The translations under genes were made by a program, and so were the position numbers. This document shows positions 46,865 through 58,600 of a DNA stretch of 64,000 nt, one piece after another; the stretch's first letter is position 1, and every line of letters starts with the position of its first letter. Origin of the DNA: Cryptomeria japonica (Eukaryota; Streptophyta; Pinopsida; Cupressales; Cupressaceae); assembly GCF_030272615.1 (NCBI RefSeq), contig NC_081405.1, positions 19,736,547-19,800,546 of the forward strand, read 5' to 3'. The notes beneath the pieces are model-generated. The model was not told the origin of the DNA, ran no database searches, and was given only the letters and a program-made list of their open reading frames with translations.

Positions 46865-48990
46865 GCAATCGGGGTTTTAAAACCCGAATACAAGTACACT
46901 TGTAAATTCAAAAATGGAGAAATGGATGAAAAATGAAATTTTGACTTGCAAAAAATGACGGAAATGGAAAGTACAGATATGGGGAACATGAATGGGTAGA
47001 AGTGGGAAAATCTGGGAAAGTCATTTTCATGAAAATGGGAAGAACTCTTCAACATGTAATCCGGTTTTCAAAACCCGAATTTGCAAGGGAGGGGTATTTC
47101 ACACTTTTCAACTTGGAATTTCAACCAAAAATGGTTAAATTCCTTAATCGTAGGGGAAGAACAAGAATTTCCAGTGAACTTGTAATCGGAATTAAAAATC
47201 CTGAATACAAGTAAAGGGGGAAAATTTAGGGAAGAACAATGCAATTTAAAAATTGCATACCGAGGGAAGAATCCTCTCACAAAAACTAATTTTTGGGGGA
47301 AGAACAACACACATGCCAAAAATGCAACTAACAAAGACAACCAAGAGAGCAAGAAAATAACAAAATGAAGGAAAGAAAGGAAAGAGAACATACCTTTCTT
47401 TAAACTGAAAATGCCTCTTCAAGAAATGCAACCAATTCTTGGAAAGAAGAAGGAAAACCAATAAATAGAAGCAATCCACAATGCCAAACCCTTAACATGT
47501 TTTTGCAACAATGCCCCAAGTTGATAAATGAACAGCAATTCCAAACTTGGCGAACCGAAATCCCAATGAGAGAGCACACCCAAGAGGATTGGAACGAAAC
47601 GCCTAAGGAGGAGTAGAAGAAATAGTGACAAGTGTTTGAAAAATGTGGCCAAAGGAATCACGTGGAGAAAAACGTGGCCATCATTTGCATCTTCAATGGC
47701 ATCAATAAATAGCTCAAATCTACTCCCAAACTCCACGCCTAGGTGAGAGAGGGAAAAATGATTTAGGAGTTTGCAGCTTGTTTGGGATTTAATCAACCAA
47801 AATGTGGCATTAAATAAAAATGTGATTGTTGATCTAGGGAGAAAAACCAATCAATGTAACTTCCATTTGGCATGAAAGGTGTCCAAGAATGCATGAGAAT
47901 AGGATGCAAACCAAAACACTTTCCTCCTCCAACAATTTCTCCACAAAAATTGCCTTGAAATGGTCAAAAACCGTTTTTCCTTGCATTTCGGGTTTCTTGG
48001 AAAAAAATACAAGTTCGATTTTGCATAAGGGAATGCAAATCGGGTTTTTGGGAGAGAATGACAAGTTTTAATTTCACTTTTTCCACTTACAAGCCAAAAT
48101 CAGGATTTTAAAGACAAACTACAAGTTAAAAAATTTACTTTTTCACTTGGCAAGCCAAAATCAGGATTTTTTAGACAAATAACAAGTTTAAAATTGTCAA
48201 AAATGCACTTGCAAGGCAAAATCGGGTTTTTTGGAGAGGAATACAAGTTTTATTTACTTGTAAAAGGGAAATAAAATCCCTACAAGTTAGAAATACTTGC
48301 ACATATGTAATGGGGATTTAAAATCCCTATTACATGCAAAAACCATTAAAGTAGGGGTTTTTTGACCAAATTGCAAGTTTACTTGTAATTGAGCGAAAAA
48401 ATCCCTATTTTAACTAAACAAGACCAAAAAACAATTAAAAATAACAAAAGAAGGAAGGGAAATTTTAAAAAAATTGCAAGTAACATCTTTTAATAAAAAT
48501 GCACATGTAATAAGCTGAAAAATTCCCCTACAACAACGAAAACAATGTATATCATTAAACCTTGCAGTTTGAAGAAAATTCTCCACCTGCAGTCGGGGTT
48601 TTAAAACCCAAAATTGAAGGAAAGACATAGCAAACGAACCCAGAATTTGATGAAATTCAAAACATAGTTCGAGAATGGACTGAGGATTAAGCTAATCCAA
48701 GGATTAGTCAAAATTCTACCTCGGGAAGAGTGCCATAGAGTAATTTTTTTTTTCATTTTTCACAATAATTTCATATAGTGGTCCTTCATTTTTGGAAACA
48801 AAAATGAGGACAAGAACTGGCTTTGACTGGGGAATTCTTTCATTTATCCTTCAAGATTGTGAAAGAAAAGAATCCAGAACTCTAAGTGCCTTCTTCTTAT
48901 CCATTGGGTCGCAGAGTCAAACAAAGCAAAAAACAAACAAACAAAAGATGCAAAACAAACAAGAGAAAGACATTATGTACAAGAAGTTAC
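46865..48990. other. Palindrome-rich spacer between integrase and accessory ORF
   Basis: Non-coding. It contains short palindromes of the form GGGGTTTTAAAACCC flanked by ACTTGTAAT-like and ATTACAAGT-like arms (46869-46905, 47050-47085, 47178-47215, 48298-48335, 48590-48612). It also holds three to four imperfect direct repeats of about 70-75 bp at 48060-48260 with 'AAGCCAAAATCAGGATTTT'. Short ORFs on both strands are not supported. Confidence 0.6.
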
Positions 48991-48999
48991 CTCAAATCT

Positions 49000-50339
49000 T
49001 CATTCAAAGTAATGCTTCAAATGCTGACCATTATAAGGTAACGCAAATGGTATACCATCATGATGAGCCAAGATAAAACTATCTTCTCCAGCAACACGGT
49101 GAATAGTGAGGGGTCCTCGCCAAAGAGAATCAAATTTGCCATGTAAACCTTTTGGTTCCCTTCGCTTATCCCAAAGCAAAACACGATCACCAACTTGGAA
49201 TCCTTTTTGCTTTGCTTTCTTATCGAAAAAACTTTAACTTGTTGCTAATGCTGGGCAATCCGATCTACCACTTGTGTTCTTTGTTCTTCCAGCTGAGAAA
49301 GATACATGATCCTTTTGTCTAAAGCATTCTCATAAGTTTGATCTTCAATTGCTTTAGCCAACTTGAGAGAAGGAAGTTCCAAAGTGATGGGTATTTTTGC
49401 ATTGATCCCATAGAGAAGCTGAAATGGTGACATACCAATAGCCCTTTTGGGTGTAATTTTGTCTGCCCATAAAGTATCAAAAAGAGCCTTATGCCAGGAC
49501 CTTTGATTTTCCTCCACAAGCTTGTGAATAATAGTAATCAAATTCTTGTTACTAGATTCCGCCTGACCATTACCTTGGGGATAATAATCAGATGAATGAG
49601 TTAACAATATATTATACTCAAAGCAAAATTGTGAAATTTCTGAGGAAGAAAAGGTGGCTACATTATCAGTCACAATTTTGAATGGAACACCAAACTTGGA
49701 AATAATATTCTCCTTGAGGAATCTGCATACTATCTCAGAAGTAGCATTCTTTATCGGTATGGCTTCCACCCACTTGGTGAAATAATCAGTTGTTGTAAGG
49801 AAATACAAATAACCTACACTTGAAGAAGGATTGATGACACCAATAAAATCAATGCCCCACTGTCGGAAAGGCTCTTCAACAATAACCGGCTTCAATGGTA
49901 ATGTTGCAGGCTTTGGTTTGCCTACAAATTGTTGACAATGTACACACTTACGCACCCACCGGAAAGCATCTTGAAAGAGTGTAGGCCAATAATACTTTGC
50001 TCTCAAAATTTTGTGAGTAGTCACTGGTGCAGAAAAATGTCCACCACAAGCCTTGTCATGGAAAGATTCTAGCAATTTGGTTTGTTGTGCTTTGTCAACA
50101 CAATGGAGGAAAGTACCATCAATTGCCCTCTTATACAAACCAATATCCCATAATACAAAGTTTGTAGCTTTCAACTTGATACTTCTTTTTTCCTTGAATG
50201 ACAAATGTTGTGGACATTCGCCATAAGTCAAGAAAAATGCTATATTAGAATAGCATTCATCAGTAGTGTTGACAAACAATACCTTGGGAAGATCTTTAGA
50301 ATCATCCAATTCTCGCTCCTCTGGAATACCTTCCACCAT
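49000..50339 (-). pseudogene. gypsy integrase
   Basis: The HHCC zinc domain ('FHDKACGGHFSAPVTTHKIL', 'VRKCVHCQQF') and core are well preserved with the three catalytic acidic residues: 'WGIDFIGVIN', 'IVTDNVATF' and 'PQGNGQAESSNKN'. The open frame ends at 49245. In another frame a C-terminal GPY/F-type domain continues ('GFQVGDRVLLWDKRREPKGL', 'FDSLWRGPLTIHRVAGEDSF') to a stop at 49000-49002. So a frame break near 49240 separates core and C-terminus. Confidence 0.9.
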
Positions 50340-50860
50340 CAGCTAATAGAGTCATCTTCCTCGAACAAGCTTTGTAGGCTTGATCTCCAAGTCATACTCT
50401 TGGATTTTAGCAATCCAATTTCCTCTCTTTGTGCCAAACTCCTATTGTGTTAAGATATATTTGACTGATGTATCAGGAACTAACACAACGGTATGAGAAT
50501 TCAAGATGTAAAAATGGAAGTTCTTAACTACTTTAACAACTGCATAGGCATTCTTCTCAATAGAGGAATATTTTAGTTCATGGGACTTCAAAGGACAAAT
50601 CATGAAAGTGATAGGAGATTCAATCCCTTATGAATTTTTCTGCATCAGAATAACCGATAGAGTATGCTCAGAAGCATAACTATACATGATGAACTCCTTG
50701 GTGTAATTGGGACAAACCAACATGGGTGCATGAGCAATTGCATCTTTGATTTCATTGAATGCTGCTCTTCCTTCAGAATTCCAATGGAAAGCAGACTTTC
50801 CTTTCATCATATCCACAATATGACGAGTCTTTTCCGCAAAGTCAGGAATGAATCTTCATA
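50340..50860 (-). pseudogene. gypsy RNase H, degenerate
   Basis: The piece at 50816-50628 contains 'FHWNSEGRAAFNEIKDAI' and 'PMLVCPNYTKEFIMYSYASE', where gypsy RNase H normally has a catalytic Asp before Ala-Ser. That residue is Tyr here. The remainder to 50340 is broken by stops. Confidence 0.75.
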
Positions 50861-51416
50861 GAAAATTTACCTTACCAAAAAAGGAATGAACAACAGTCTT
50901 GTTGGATGGAAAAGGGAGATTCTGAATAGATTTAACCCTTTCAGGATCAACTTTTATATCTTCCTTGGAAACAATATGACCAAGAAGTTTTCCCTCCGTC
51001 ACCCCAAAAACTGACTTCTTGGGGTTAAGAGAGATGTCGTGCTTACGACATCTTTCAAGTACATCTTGTAAATGAAAAAGGTGATTCTCACAATTTTTAG
51101 AAGAAACAGTAAGATTATCAAGATACACTACAATATACCTTCCCACAGTGCCACAGAATGCCAAGTCCATAACTCGTTGGAAAGTAGCCCCTGCATTGAT
51201 CAACCTGAAAGGCATTCTGTGGTATGCAAATATACCCCATGGAGTAGTAAATGCAGTCTTATGTTGATCAGGTTCCATAACCTCAATTTGATTGTATCCC
51301 GAAAATCCATCTAGCATAGATAGCATCTCAGAACCTGTCACCGTTTGCAAAACTTGATCCATGATTGGCAATGGATAATTATCCTTGAGTGATAGTTGAT
51401 TAAGATTTCTGAAATC
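50856..51416 (-). pseudogene. gypsy reverse transcriptase, truncated
   Basis: Starts abruptly at the conserved DFRNLNQLSLKDNYPLPIMD segment because the LTR of the next element begins at 51422. Motifs include 'MLDGFSGYNQIEV', 'HKTAFTTPWGIFAYHRMPF', and the catalytic box, which reads YLDN instead of YxDD. The second catalytic Asp is thus lost. It continues to 'KLLGHIVSKEDIKVDPERV'. Confidence 0.88.
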
Positions 51417-51421
51417 AACAC

Positions 51422-52819
51422 TGTAGTCACATAAATCTGTCCATTTTAATTAAATGAATATTTAGTATTTATTTGATTAAAAATCCACTAGCCACCAGTT
51501 AATTAAATTAATATTTAATTAATTCATCCCCAAACATTCTTCTATTAATTAAATAAATTATTCAATTTATTTTAATTAATTCATTAAAATCCAATTCAAA
51601 TCAATTAAATAAATAAAATCAATTTATTTAATTAAAATTCCTTTTCCTCTTTTAAATAAATTAAATAAAACATTTATTTAAATCATTATCCCCACCCCAC
51701 TTGCATTTTCCTACAAATGCAACTTGCACACATTATTGAAATAAATGAATTTTTATTTTAATAAAATCCTATTTTCCCTCACCCACCAAATCCACTTGCA
51801 AAACCTAATCCCCTTCTAGATTCTTCTAACCCCTTCCTAATTAGCCTAAAACCATCTTCTAAACTTTGTCACATTCCTAAGCAAAATGGAGTCACTTCTC
51901 AAAGACCCCAAAGTCTTTGAAAACCATTAAAGGCTTCCAACTTTCAACCACTTAATTCCCCAAAGTCTCCAATAACCATTAATGGTTAATTCAACCCTCC
52001 CACATGGTTAAAACATTTGTTTGACTCAACCTCTACCCAACCACAAAGGTCTCATCAAGCATTTAATACTTTGACCATGATTATCTCTTAATCATTTGCA
52101 CAAAGGTTTATCCTTGGATTAACTCCTAATCCAGTGGGTAATCCTAATTTAGGCTTGACCCTTAGCCTTTAGATAACCATGAGGTCTTCTCAGGCCTTTA
52201 ATGCCTCCAACCTCTTCTCTCAACCCAATCCTGTGTTGACATTTGTCACTATTTTATTGGTGTCAATTGTGCACATGGATCCCCAACTTTCAAGCTTGAC
52301 CCTTGATTAAACCCTTCAATCCTGGCCATCCATTGCTCCATTTTTCCTATAAATAGAGCCCATTCCTTCATAATCCAGATCCTGAAAACTTGTATGCATT
52401 TAGACTATAGACATTTTAGAGAGCATTTTAGCATAAACAATCTAATCTTTTGTCTTTTGGTTAAAATACATCATTTTAGCATTACTATTAGCTTTTCATT
52501 TCATGTTTAGGAGCTATACTACAATCTCAATCCTCCATAAGCATCCATAGTGCAAAAAGCTGCTGAGAGCTACACTATTTTGGAACTTGGAGAGGAGAGG
52601 AACAAGGGAGAAGAAGCTAAGGCCATGCTAAGAGGCAGTTGGAGATGTCTCATGATCATTTGTTCTATTTATTAGATATATTTAGCATGTCTCTTTTAGT
52701 GTCTCTTTTGGAATGCCTTCATGCTTTGGTTTTTGATTGACTAACTCTAACACTAATGGTTTGTGTGTTTTTGTATTGATTAATCTTGGACTAATCTTGT
52801 GTCATTTAGGAGGGCATCA
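51422..52819 (+). repeat. 5' LTR of Tat-like element
   Basis: TGTAGTCACATAAATCTGTCC...GGGCATCA, about 1,398 bp, same family as the minus-strand solo LTR at 42323-44205. AT-rich hairpins occupy 51450-51690. The TATA box is at 52349-52356. The end is set by CATCA, matching the solo LTR end that its target duplication defines. Confidence 0.88.
52349..52356 (+). promoter_or_regulatory. TATA box of Tat-like LTR
   Basis: TATAAATA in CCTATAAATAGAGCCC. The same box and context occur in the related solo LTR (42719, minus). Confidence 0.65.
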
Positions 52820-52821
52820 TT

Positions 52822-52862
52822 TGGTGAACCCGACGTGAATCGAACACGCAACCTTCTGATCT
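52822..52862 (+). promoter_or_regulatory. Primer-binding region complementary to 41 nt of tRNA-Trp
   Basis: Two bases after the LTR, TGGTGAACCCGACGTGAATC and the following 21 bases are, from my knowledge of plant tRNA-Trp(CCA), its exact reverse complement. The match covers CCA, acceptor stem, T arm, variable loop and the 3' side of the anticodon stem. A usual plant site pairs with only about 12-18 nt. It is not a tRNA gene because the 5' half is absent. Confidence 0.85.
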
Positions 52863-52911
52863 TTGTTTTTAAAAATTAACATTTTTTCTTGTTGAAACTG
52901 CCACACAGGTC

Positions 52912-53205
52912 GCGCTTCGGCGCTATTGAACGCGTTCTAGCGCTATTGCAACATTTTCTTTTAGCGCTATTGTCCATATAATAGCGCTAATGAAAAAGTT
53001 TTAGCGCTATTGATTCCATTCTGGCGCCTTTGTCACAGTTCTAGCGCTATCGCAACTATTTTAGCGCTTTTGACTTTCCGGATTTTTCTATTATTTCAGC
53101 GCTACTGTGTAAAATAGCGCTTCTGCGACCGCAGACTAGCGCTATTGTATTAATTAGCGCTTTTGTAAAAAAAGGCAGAATAGTGCTATTGCGACAGAGT
53201 GTTGT
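52912..53205 (+). repeat. Array of about 14 AGCGCT-centred units in leader
   Basis: The motif TAGCGCTATTG and variants (CGGCGCTATTG, TAGCGCTAATG, TGGCGCCTTTG, TAGCGCTTTTG, TAGTGCTATTG) recur about every 17-29 bp, starting 50 nt after the primer-binding region. Most units contain the hexamer palindrome AGCGCT. Non-coding. Confidence 0.85.
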
Positions 53206-55669
53206 CCAATTCGCTTTGTAACCCAAAATCAGCATTTAGGCTTGTGTAAGCCCACACTAACGCTTTGACTATTGACCAGGTGCAGGTTCTAATCTTTTTG
53301 TGCAGGGAAAGGAGTTAGTAGATGCTTTAAAAAAAAATCTTTCTTTTTACTTTCTTTAAAAAATTGGCTAAAAAGAATTCATTTTTCCCTTATTGCATAA
53401 GTTAAAATAAACCTCACATCTCATTTTGGAGTGCATAAAATGAACCTCAAATTTGTTTTTGGTGCTTAAAACAAATTCATCTTTCTTTATTTGCAAGGTA
53501 AAAAGAACAACAAAATTCAAACATTTGTTTTCTTGCAAGTTAGGAAACACACTTTATTTGGTGCTTAAAACCAAACAATTCCATTTTCTTGCATCAAATC
53601 TAAAAATCACAAGCCACACTTCAAATTTTGGTGCAAATAAAATACACAATCCACTTGTCTTCATTTTGGCAAAAACAAATTTTCCTTCATGCAATCGTGT
53701 TTTTCATTAAGTTGACCAGGACTTTCAACTTCTAGATTACAAAACATATTGCTTTGAAGTTAAAAAGAACACCATGGCTGTTGGAGCAACATCTCCAAAT
53801 AGTTAGATCACATTTGCAAATGCTGGATTAAAAGGAACAAGTGTTTTACGTGTTTGGCACGCTTGTGCACAAAAATTCAGTCGAGTGGTCCTACTTCTAA
53901 CACACACTATCCTCTCCCTTGGCTCTCGTGGTCCTAGGTGCAAGAGAAAAGTGTTAGTAACGCTCAAAATTTTATCTTTTTAAGAGAGGCCTGCCAAGGG
54001 ATCGATACTCTTGGGAACGACCTCGAGTGGTAAATCCTTCGAGCCGCTATAGAAATCAGGTGAGAGCGAAAGCTGTAGCCTTGGGTATAGCTGTTCCTAC
54101 AGTGTAACTGGCCGAAAGGACAAATGGGCCCCACCACCAGTTACAAGGCTCTTAAGTGAGTCACTGCAGAATGAACTTATGTCCAAAGCCATCGAACATG
54201 ACTAAACACTTTTAAGTAGTAGCCCACCTGTTCTATTGATTGAGGATATTTGAGGTATAATTTAGTGCAAGAGCATAGAAGGTTTTGCTCCCAAGATACT
54301 CACCATACATATTTCCTTGAGTAGAAACATAGCTTTTTGAAAAGTCACTTGTGGCTTGATAAAAGTGGTGACTCCCCCATCATAGGGATCATCTATTTGT
54401 TATGCTCATGCAAGACTTAGTATATCACATCCTTACCTGCCACGGCGGGATTCATAAGGTATGTAGTACCAAAGTCGAAGAAATATCAAGATGTGGGCTA
54501 AATTTATCACAACTGGCCATTTGACCATAGGGATAAAGAGTGTTTGAAGTGTGTTCGTTTTACAGACCTAGAGCAAATTGAGCCGACTTCAGGCTTTGGA
54601 ATTATACCTTAAAATAAATCAAAAGGAAGGGTCAAAAACAAGTCCAAGGATTGGGTTGATCTAGACCCATACTCATTTGTGCCTTTGAGGCTACAATTTT
54701 GTGTTTGTGTGCTTGCTTTGTTTTCTTGTCAAAGAAAAATCAGAAAATCAATCCCAAAAACAAAGTATTCATCCAACATCTGTCAACACAACCAAAAATA
54801 CCAAAAACAAAGTGCAAACAAACAAAGAGTCAAAAATTTATGACCATTCTTCACATCTTGCGAAAGAAGAAGTGTCATCAGAGTATCACCTTGAAAAGGA
54901 GACCATTAAGCTCAAAGGCTTTAATCAAAAAGAGGAAATTCTTCTATCTCAATAGACAAATCTTTGTCTCACATAGAGTCTTTCTACATCGCATGCGTCT
55001 ATACCTTCAAGGTAAAACAAACGAATTTGATTCAGAATCATTGAACCGCAGAGCTTTTATGCAATATAGAGCTCTGAGTTATCACAAAAATCAAGGAGGA
55101 AAGATTAACCCCAAATTCTTCCCAAACATTTGTATCACCTACAACACAGCTCGAGAAGTGCCACCAACGCCTGAAAGGGAAGAAACAGCGTTTGTCCCAT
55201 TTGTGACACAGAGTTTTTATTGAAGTTAAAAACAAAACATCCATCATCTTACTCATACATTATCATTCCATCATCAATCCATCCCAAAACTCTCAAAACA
55301 TTAAGAGGTTCTTGTCCCAAGTTCTCTTTTAGATATTGCTTGAATCAAACACATCACATCACTTTTTAGATTATTTCTACATCTAGGATAAGCTCATCCT
55401 AAGAGACACATCTACGCAGGTTAAAACTAGTTCATGAGTGAATCCTCTCATTGCTAGGTAGTCAAAATCTGTAACACATCTCAGATTTCTCTACACCTTA
55501 TCACATCAAAACTTATCAAAACAAACAAGCAATTCAAAGAAGGAATTTTGGTTACATCTACCTTAGAGTGCTAGAGACCTACATACCACCAATCCACTAA
55601 AAACATCCATCCTTCATCACCAACTCATCATCATCTTCAATCAACTTCAAAAACAAATTTGCAAACAAA
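53206..55669 (+). other. Gypsy 5' leader (about 2.5 kb)
   Basis: Long untranslated region. 53330-53760 is AT-rich with repeated 'GGTGC.TAAAAC.AA' and 'TTTCTTGCA' themes. 53985-54600 is less AT-rich and looks more structured ('GAGAGGCCTGCCAAGGGATC', 'CCTTCGAGCCGCTATAGAAA', 'GGGCCCCACCACCAGTTACA'). 54600-55669 holds a possible small ORF. Confidence 0.6.
54699..55223 (+). CDS. Possible leader ORF, hypothetical
   Basis: An open frame of 174 codons upstream of gag, Lys/Ser/Arg-rich at the start, ending 'EETAFVPFVTQSFY'. Some Tat-group elements have an extra ORF before gag, so it could be genuine. But I recognise no domain, the composition is ordinary for AT-poor leader DNA, and an overlapping frame is also open. 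Low confidence. Confidence 0.25.
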   Translation: MCLCACFVFLSKKNQKINPKNKVFIQHLSTQPKIPKTKCKQTKSQKFMTILHILRKKKCHQSITLKRRPLSSKALIKKRKFFYLNRQIFVSHRVFLHRMRLYLQGKTNEFDSESLNRRAFMQYRALSYHKNQGGKINPKFFPNICITYNTAREVPPTPEREETAFVPFVTQSFY

Positions 55670-58600
55670 ATGGCTCAAACCCGATCACGATCAAGGCAAC
55701 GAGAAATGGAAATTGAGGAAGAAGAGGACAACCTCAATGAATTTCAAGAAGCACTTGGAGGAAATGGGAATGATGAAAACCCAAGTACACCCACTCCTTC
55801 AACAATCGAAAGGGTTCAGCATAACCCTCATTTTAACAGATTATTCGATGAAATACTAAGGAGCAATGCGGATGCTCACTTCTTAAGACTGGCTCAAGAA
55901 GGAGCGAAACTCCCCTCAGACTTTGATCTTGCCCAATTAAGACAAGCATCAGAAAGACAAAGTCGCCATGAGGAGGAAAGGCGTAGAGATCACATCAGAT
56001 ATAACATCCCTCGAGGTAACCCACCACCTCCTCCTCCAAATGAAATAGAGATGTTGCGGCAACAAGTTGAGAATCTCGCCCAACAACTTCATAGTGGTGT
56101 TAAGACCAATCAATTCTCACTTAACGACATCTGTCCCTATCCGTTTGACAGGAATCTTTATATGCCACCCTTTCCACGCGGGTTCGAAACACCAAAATTC
56201 GAAAAATATAGAGGAAAGGGAGATCCCCGCGATCATGTCCGAGAATTTCATTCTGCTTGTCTTGAAGTAGCTTATGAGGACACATACTTAATGCGCCTTT
56301 TTCCCCAAAGCTTGGGAGGAACAACCACATCATGGTTTTCCCGACTACCAGGTGGCATAAGAACATTTGAGGAACTCATCCAGAAGTTCCTATCTCATTA
56401 CTCTTATAATATTGAACGCGACATCACCATGGCTGATCTATGCAACACCAAACAAAAACCAGGTGAATTATTCTCAGTATTCCTGCAACGATGGCGTCAA
56501 ATGTCTAGCAGACGTTCTCTTCAGTTACCTGAACGAGAACTAGTGGAAATTTTCATTTCCAACTTAAACGAAGAAATGGAATTTCACCTGGATGTCAAAG
56601 ACACCGATTCTTTTAACGATATGATCACCAAGGGTATAAAATGTGAGCGGGCACTCATCAAAAAAGGACTCATCAAAATCTTTAATGAACCCAAAGATGG
56701 TCCTCGCCCGCGTTTCAATAGTGATAAACCGAACTTCTGGAACAAGAATAAGAATATCGTTAACGATGGAGTGGTGGATGCTCGGACTGTCCAAAATGCA
56801 CAACCTGTGGTTCGATTTGCAGGACAAAATCCTCCACCTCAAAATAACACAAATGTGCTTCCTAATCAAGGTCGCATCACATCTCAAGATGAACCAAGAC
56901 CCCGTCCACAAAAACAAAAACGCACATACACTCCCTTAGGGGAACCCATTGAAACAGTGATGCGACAACTCATTTCTCAGAATTTGATCACTCTACCTAA
57001 GCTATCCAACTATGAACCTCAGGTCAAACCAGCGTGGTGGCGAGATACTGAACACTGTGAGTTTCATCAAGGAAGAGGACACAAGACAAGTAATTGTCAC
57101 CGATTGAAAGATCTCATTCAAGATCTTATTGATCGAGGAGAAATTGAGATTGAAGGACATGATCCGAAAACGACCAATAATGATCATCAGATGTTCAAAA
57201 ATCCACTTCCATCGCAAGATCAAAGGGGTCCTTCCACTTCCAGACGAGGTCCTGATACCACTGATTATACGCAAGCTGCGTATAACTACACTGTCAATCA
57301 CCTGTATGATGCTAGTGAACAAATTGCAACTATCACCTTCAAAAATCCCACCTCAAATTGCAATGTTGTTACGCGTCGCGGCAAAGTTACCATCAAGGCA
57401 GCTCCACAAGGCACCACCTCCATCCCAAAGCAGTACAATCTTGTGGAACAATTAGACAAAACCCCTACGCTTATATCCATCTTGGAGCTTTTGCGTCTGT
57501 CACCCTCTCATAAAACAATCTTGGATCAAGCACTCCAAGAGGCGTCAGTCCCTGCAAACCTGAACACGGACCAATTTCAAGCCATGGTTGGAAGTCTAAA
57601 GTCATCACCTTGTCTCACTTTTTCCGAAAGTGACAACTCTTCGTTCCAACAACCTCATAACGCCTCACTCCACATTGAAGGCTTTGTCAACCAACACAGG
57701 ATCAAGCGAGTCTTGATCGATAATGGAGCAGGCCTAAACATTTGCACACTACAATTGGTCACAGCATTGGGATATGCAATAGAATCAGTGGATCCTCGCA
57801 AGAAGATCACCATCAAGGCCTATGATGATGCAGAACGTTCATCCAAAGGAGCTGTGGTACTACCAATCCGAGTAGGCCCCGTGGTAAAGCACATCACTTG
57901 TCAGGTTCTGGACCTTCCTCTGCCATATAATCTGTTATTAGGGAGACCTTGGATACATGCCATGCAAGCTGTTCCATCTACCTACCATCAATGTATCAAG
58001 TTCCCACATAATGGTGCAGAGATCACAATCCTGGGTGATGCAAATCCTTTTGCTTTTTGCCATAATATCAGCCATCAACCAGAGATTACTGTTCCTAATA
58101 ATCGGGAAGCCATTTCCTCTACATCATATATAAGTCCCGCCTCTCTTGCCAGTTCAAACACTCCTATACCCAAGCAAGAAAAGCTTAAGATGAAAGTCGC
58201 AGAGGAAGGTCCTGGAGAATACAACTTGAGTCAGCTCTTTTGTGTGGGACAAATGCCCATTTCTCCTAGAACACATGGTAAACCCCAGCAGTTACTCCAG
58301 CAACCACTGATCACGCCCGCATGTGCTTTGACGCCTTTCATTCTTGGAAAGAGTCAAGAGGAAGAAACACAAGATGAGGACCTAGCAGAATGGATCTATA
58401 AAGATCCCATCACCACTGACATACCGCGAGTTACACTTCCTACGGAACAATATGGCAAAGGCCTCCTCATTATGCAAAGAATGGGATATGATGGTCAGAG
58501 TGCTTTGGGATACTGCAAACAAGGACGACATGAACCTCTGCTACCAGAATTCAAGCCCAAAGGTAATACAGGCCTAGGTTTTGAAAAAGAAGTCCTTCCT

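Larger units (their letters stand above)
40273..51421 (-). mobile_element. Ty3/gypsy element with long accessory ORF, minus strand, 5' end lost
   Basis: On the minus strand, from right to left: RT (truncated at 51416 by the LTR of the next element), RNase H remnant, integrase to 49000, a 2.1-kb palindrome-rich spacer, a long accessory frame (46864-41428) and a probable 3' LTR (41398-40273). A solo LTR is inserted in the accessory frame. Grouping pol, the accessory frame and the LTR as one element is inference from order and orientation. gag, protease and the 5' LTR are beyond the element that interrupts it at 51422. Confidence 0.65.

Noticed and set aside
47419-47850. Phe/Leu-rich minus-strand ORFs in the palindromic spacer
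   Set aside because: Composition follows from A-rich plus-strand DNA. No domain, no start context and no conservation evidence.
52822-52862. A tRNA-Trp gene
   Set aside because: Only the 3' half is present, on the minus strand, with no D arm, anticodon loop or 5' acceptor strand. The position next to the LTR explains it as a primer-binding region.
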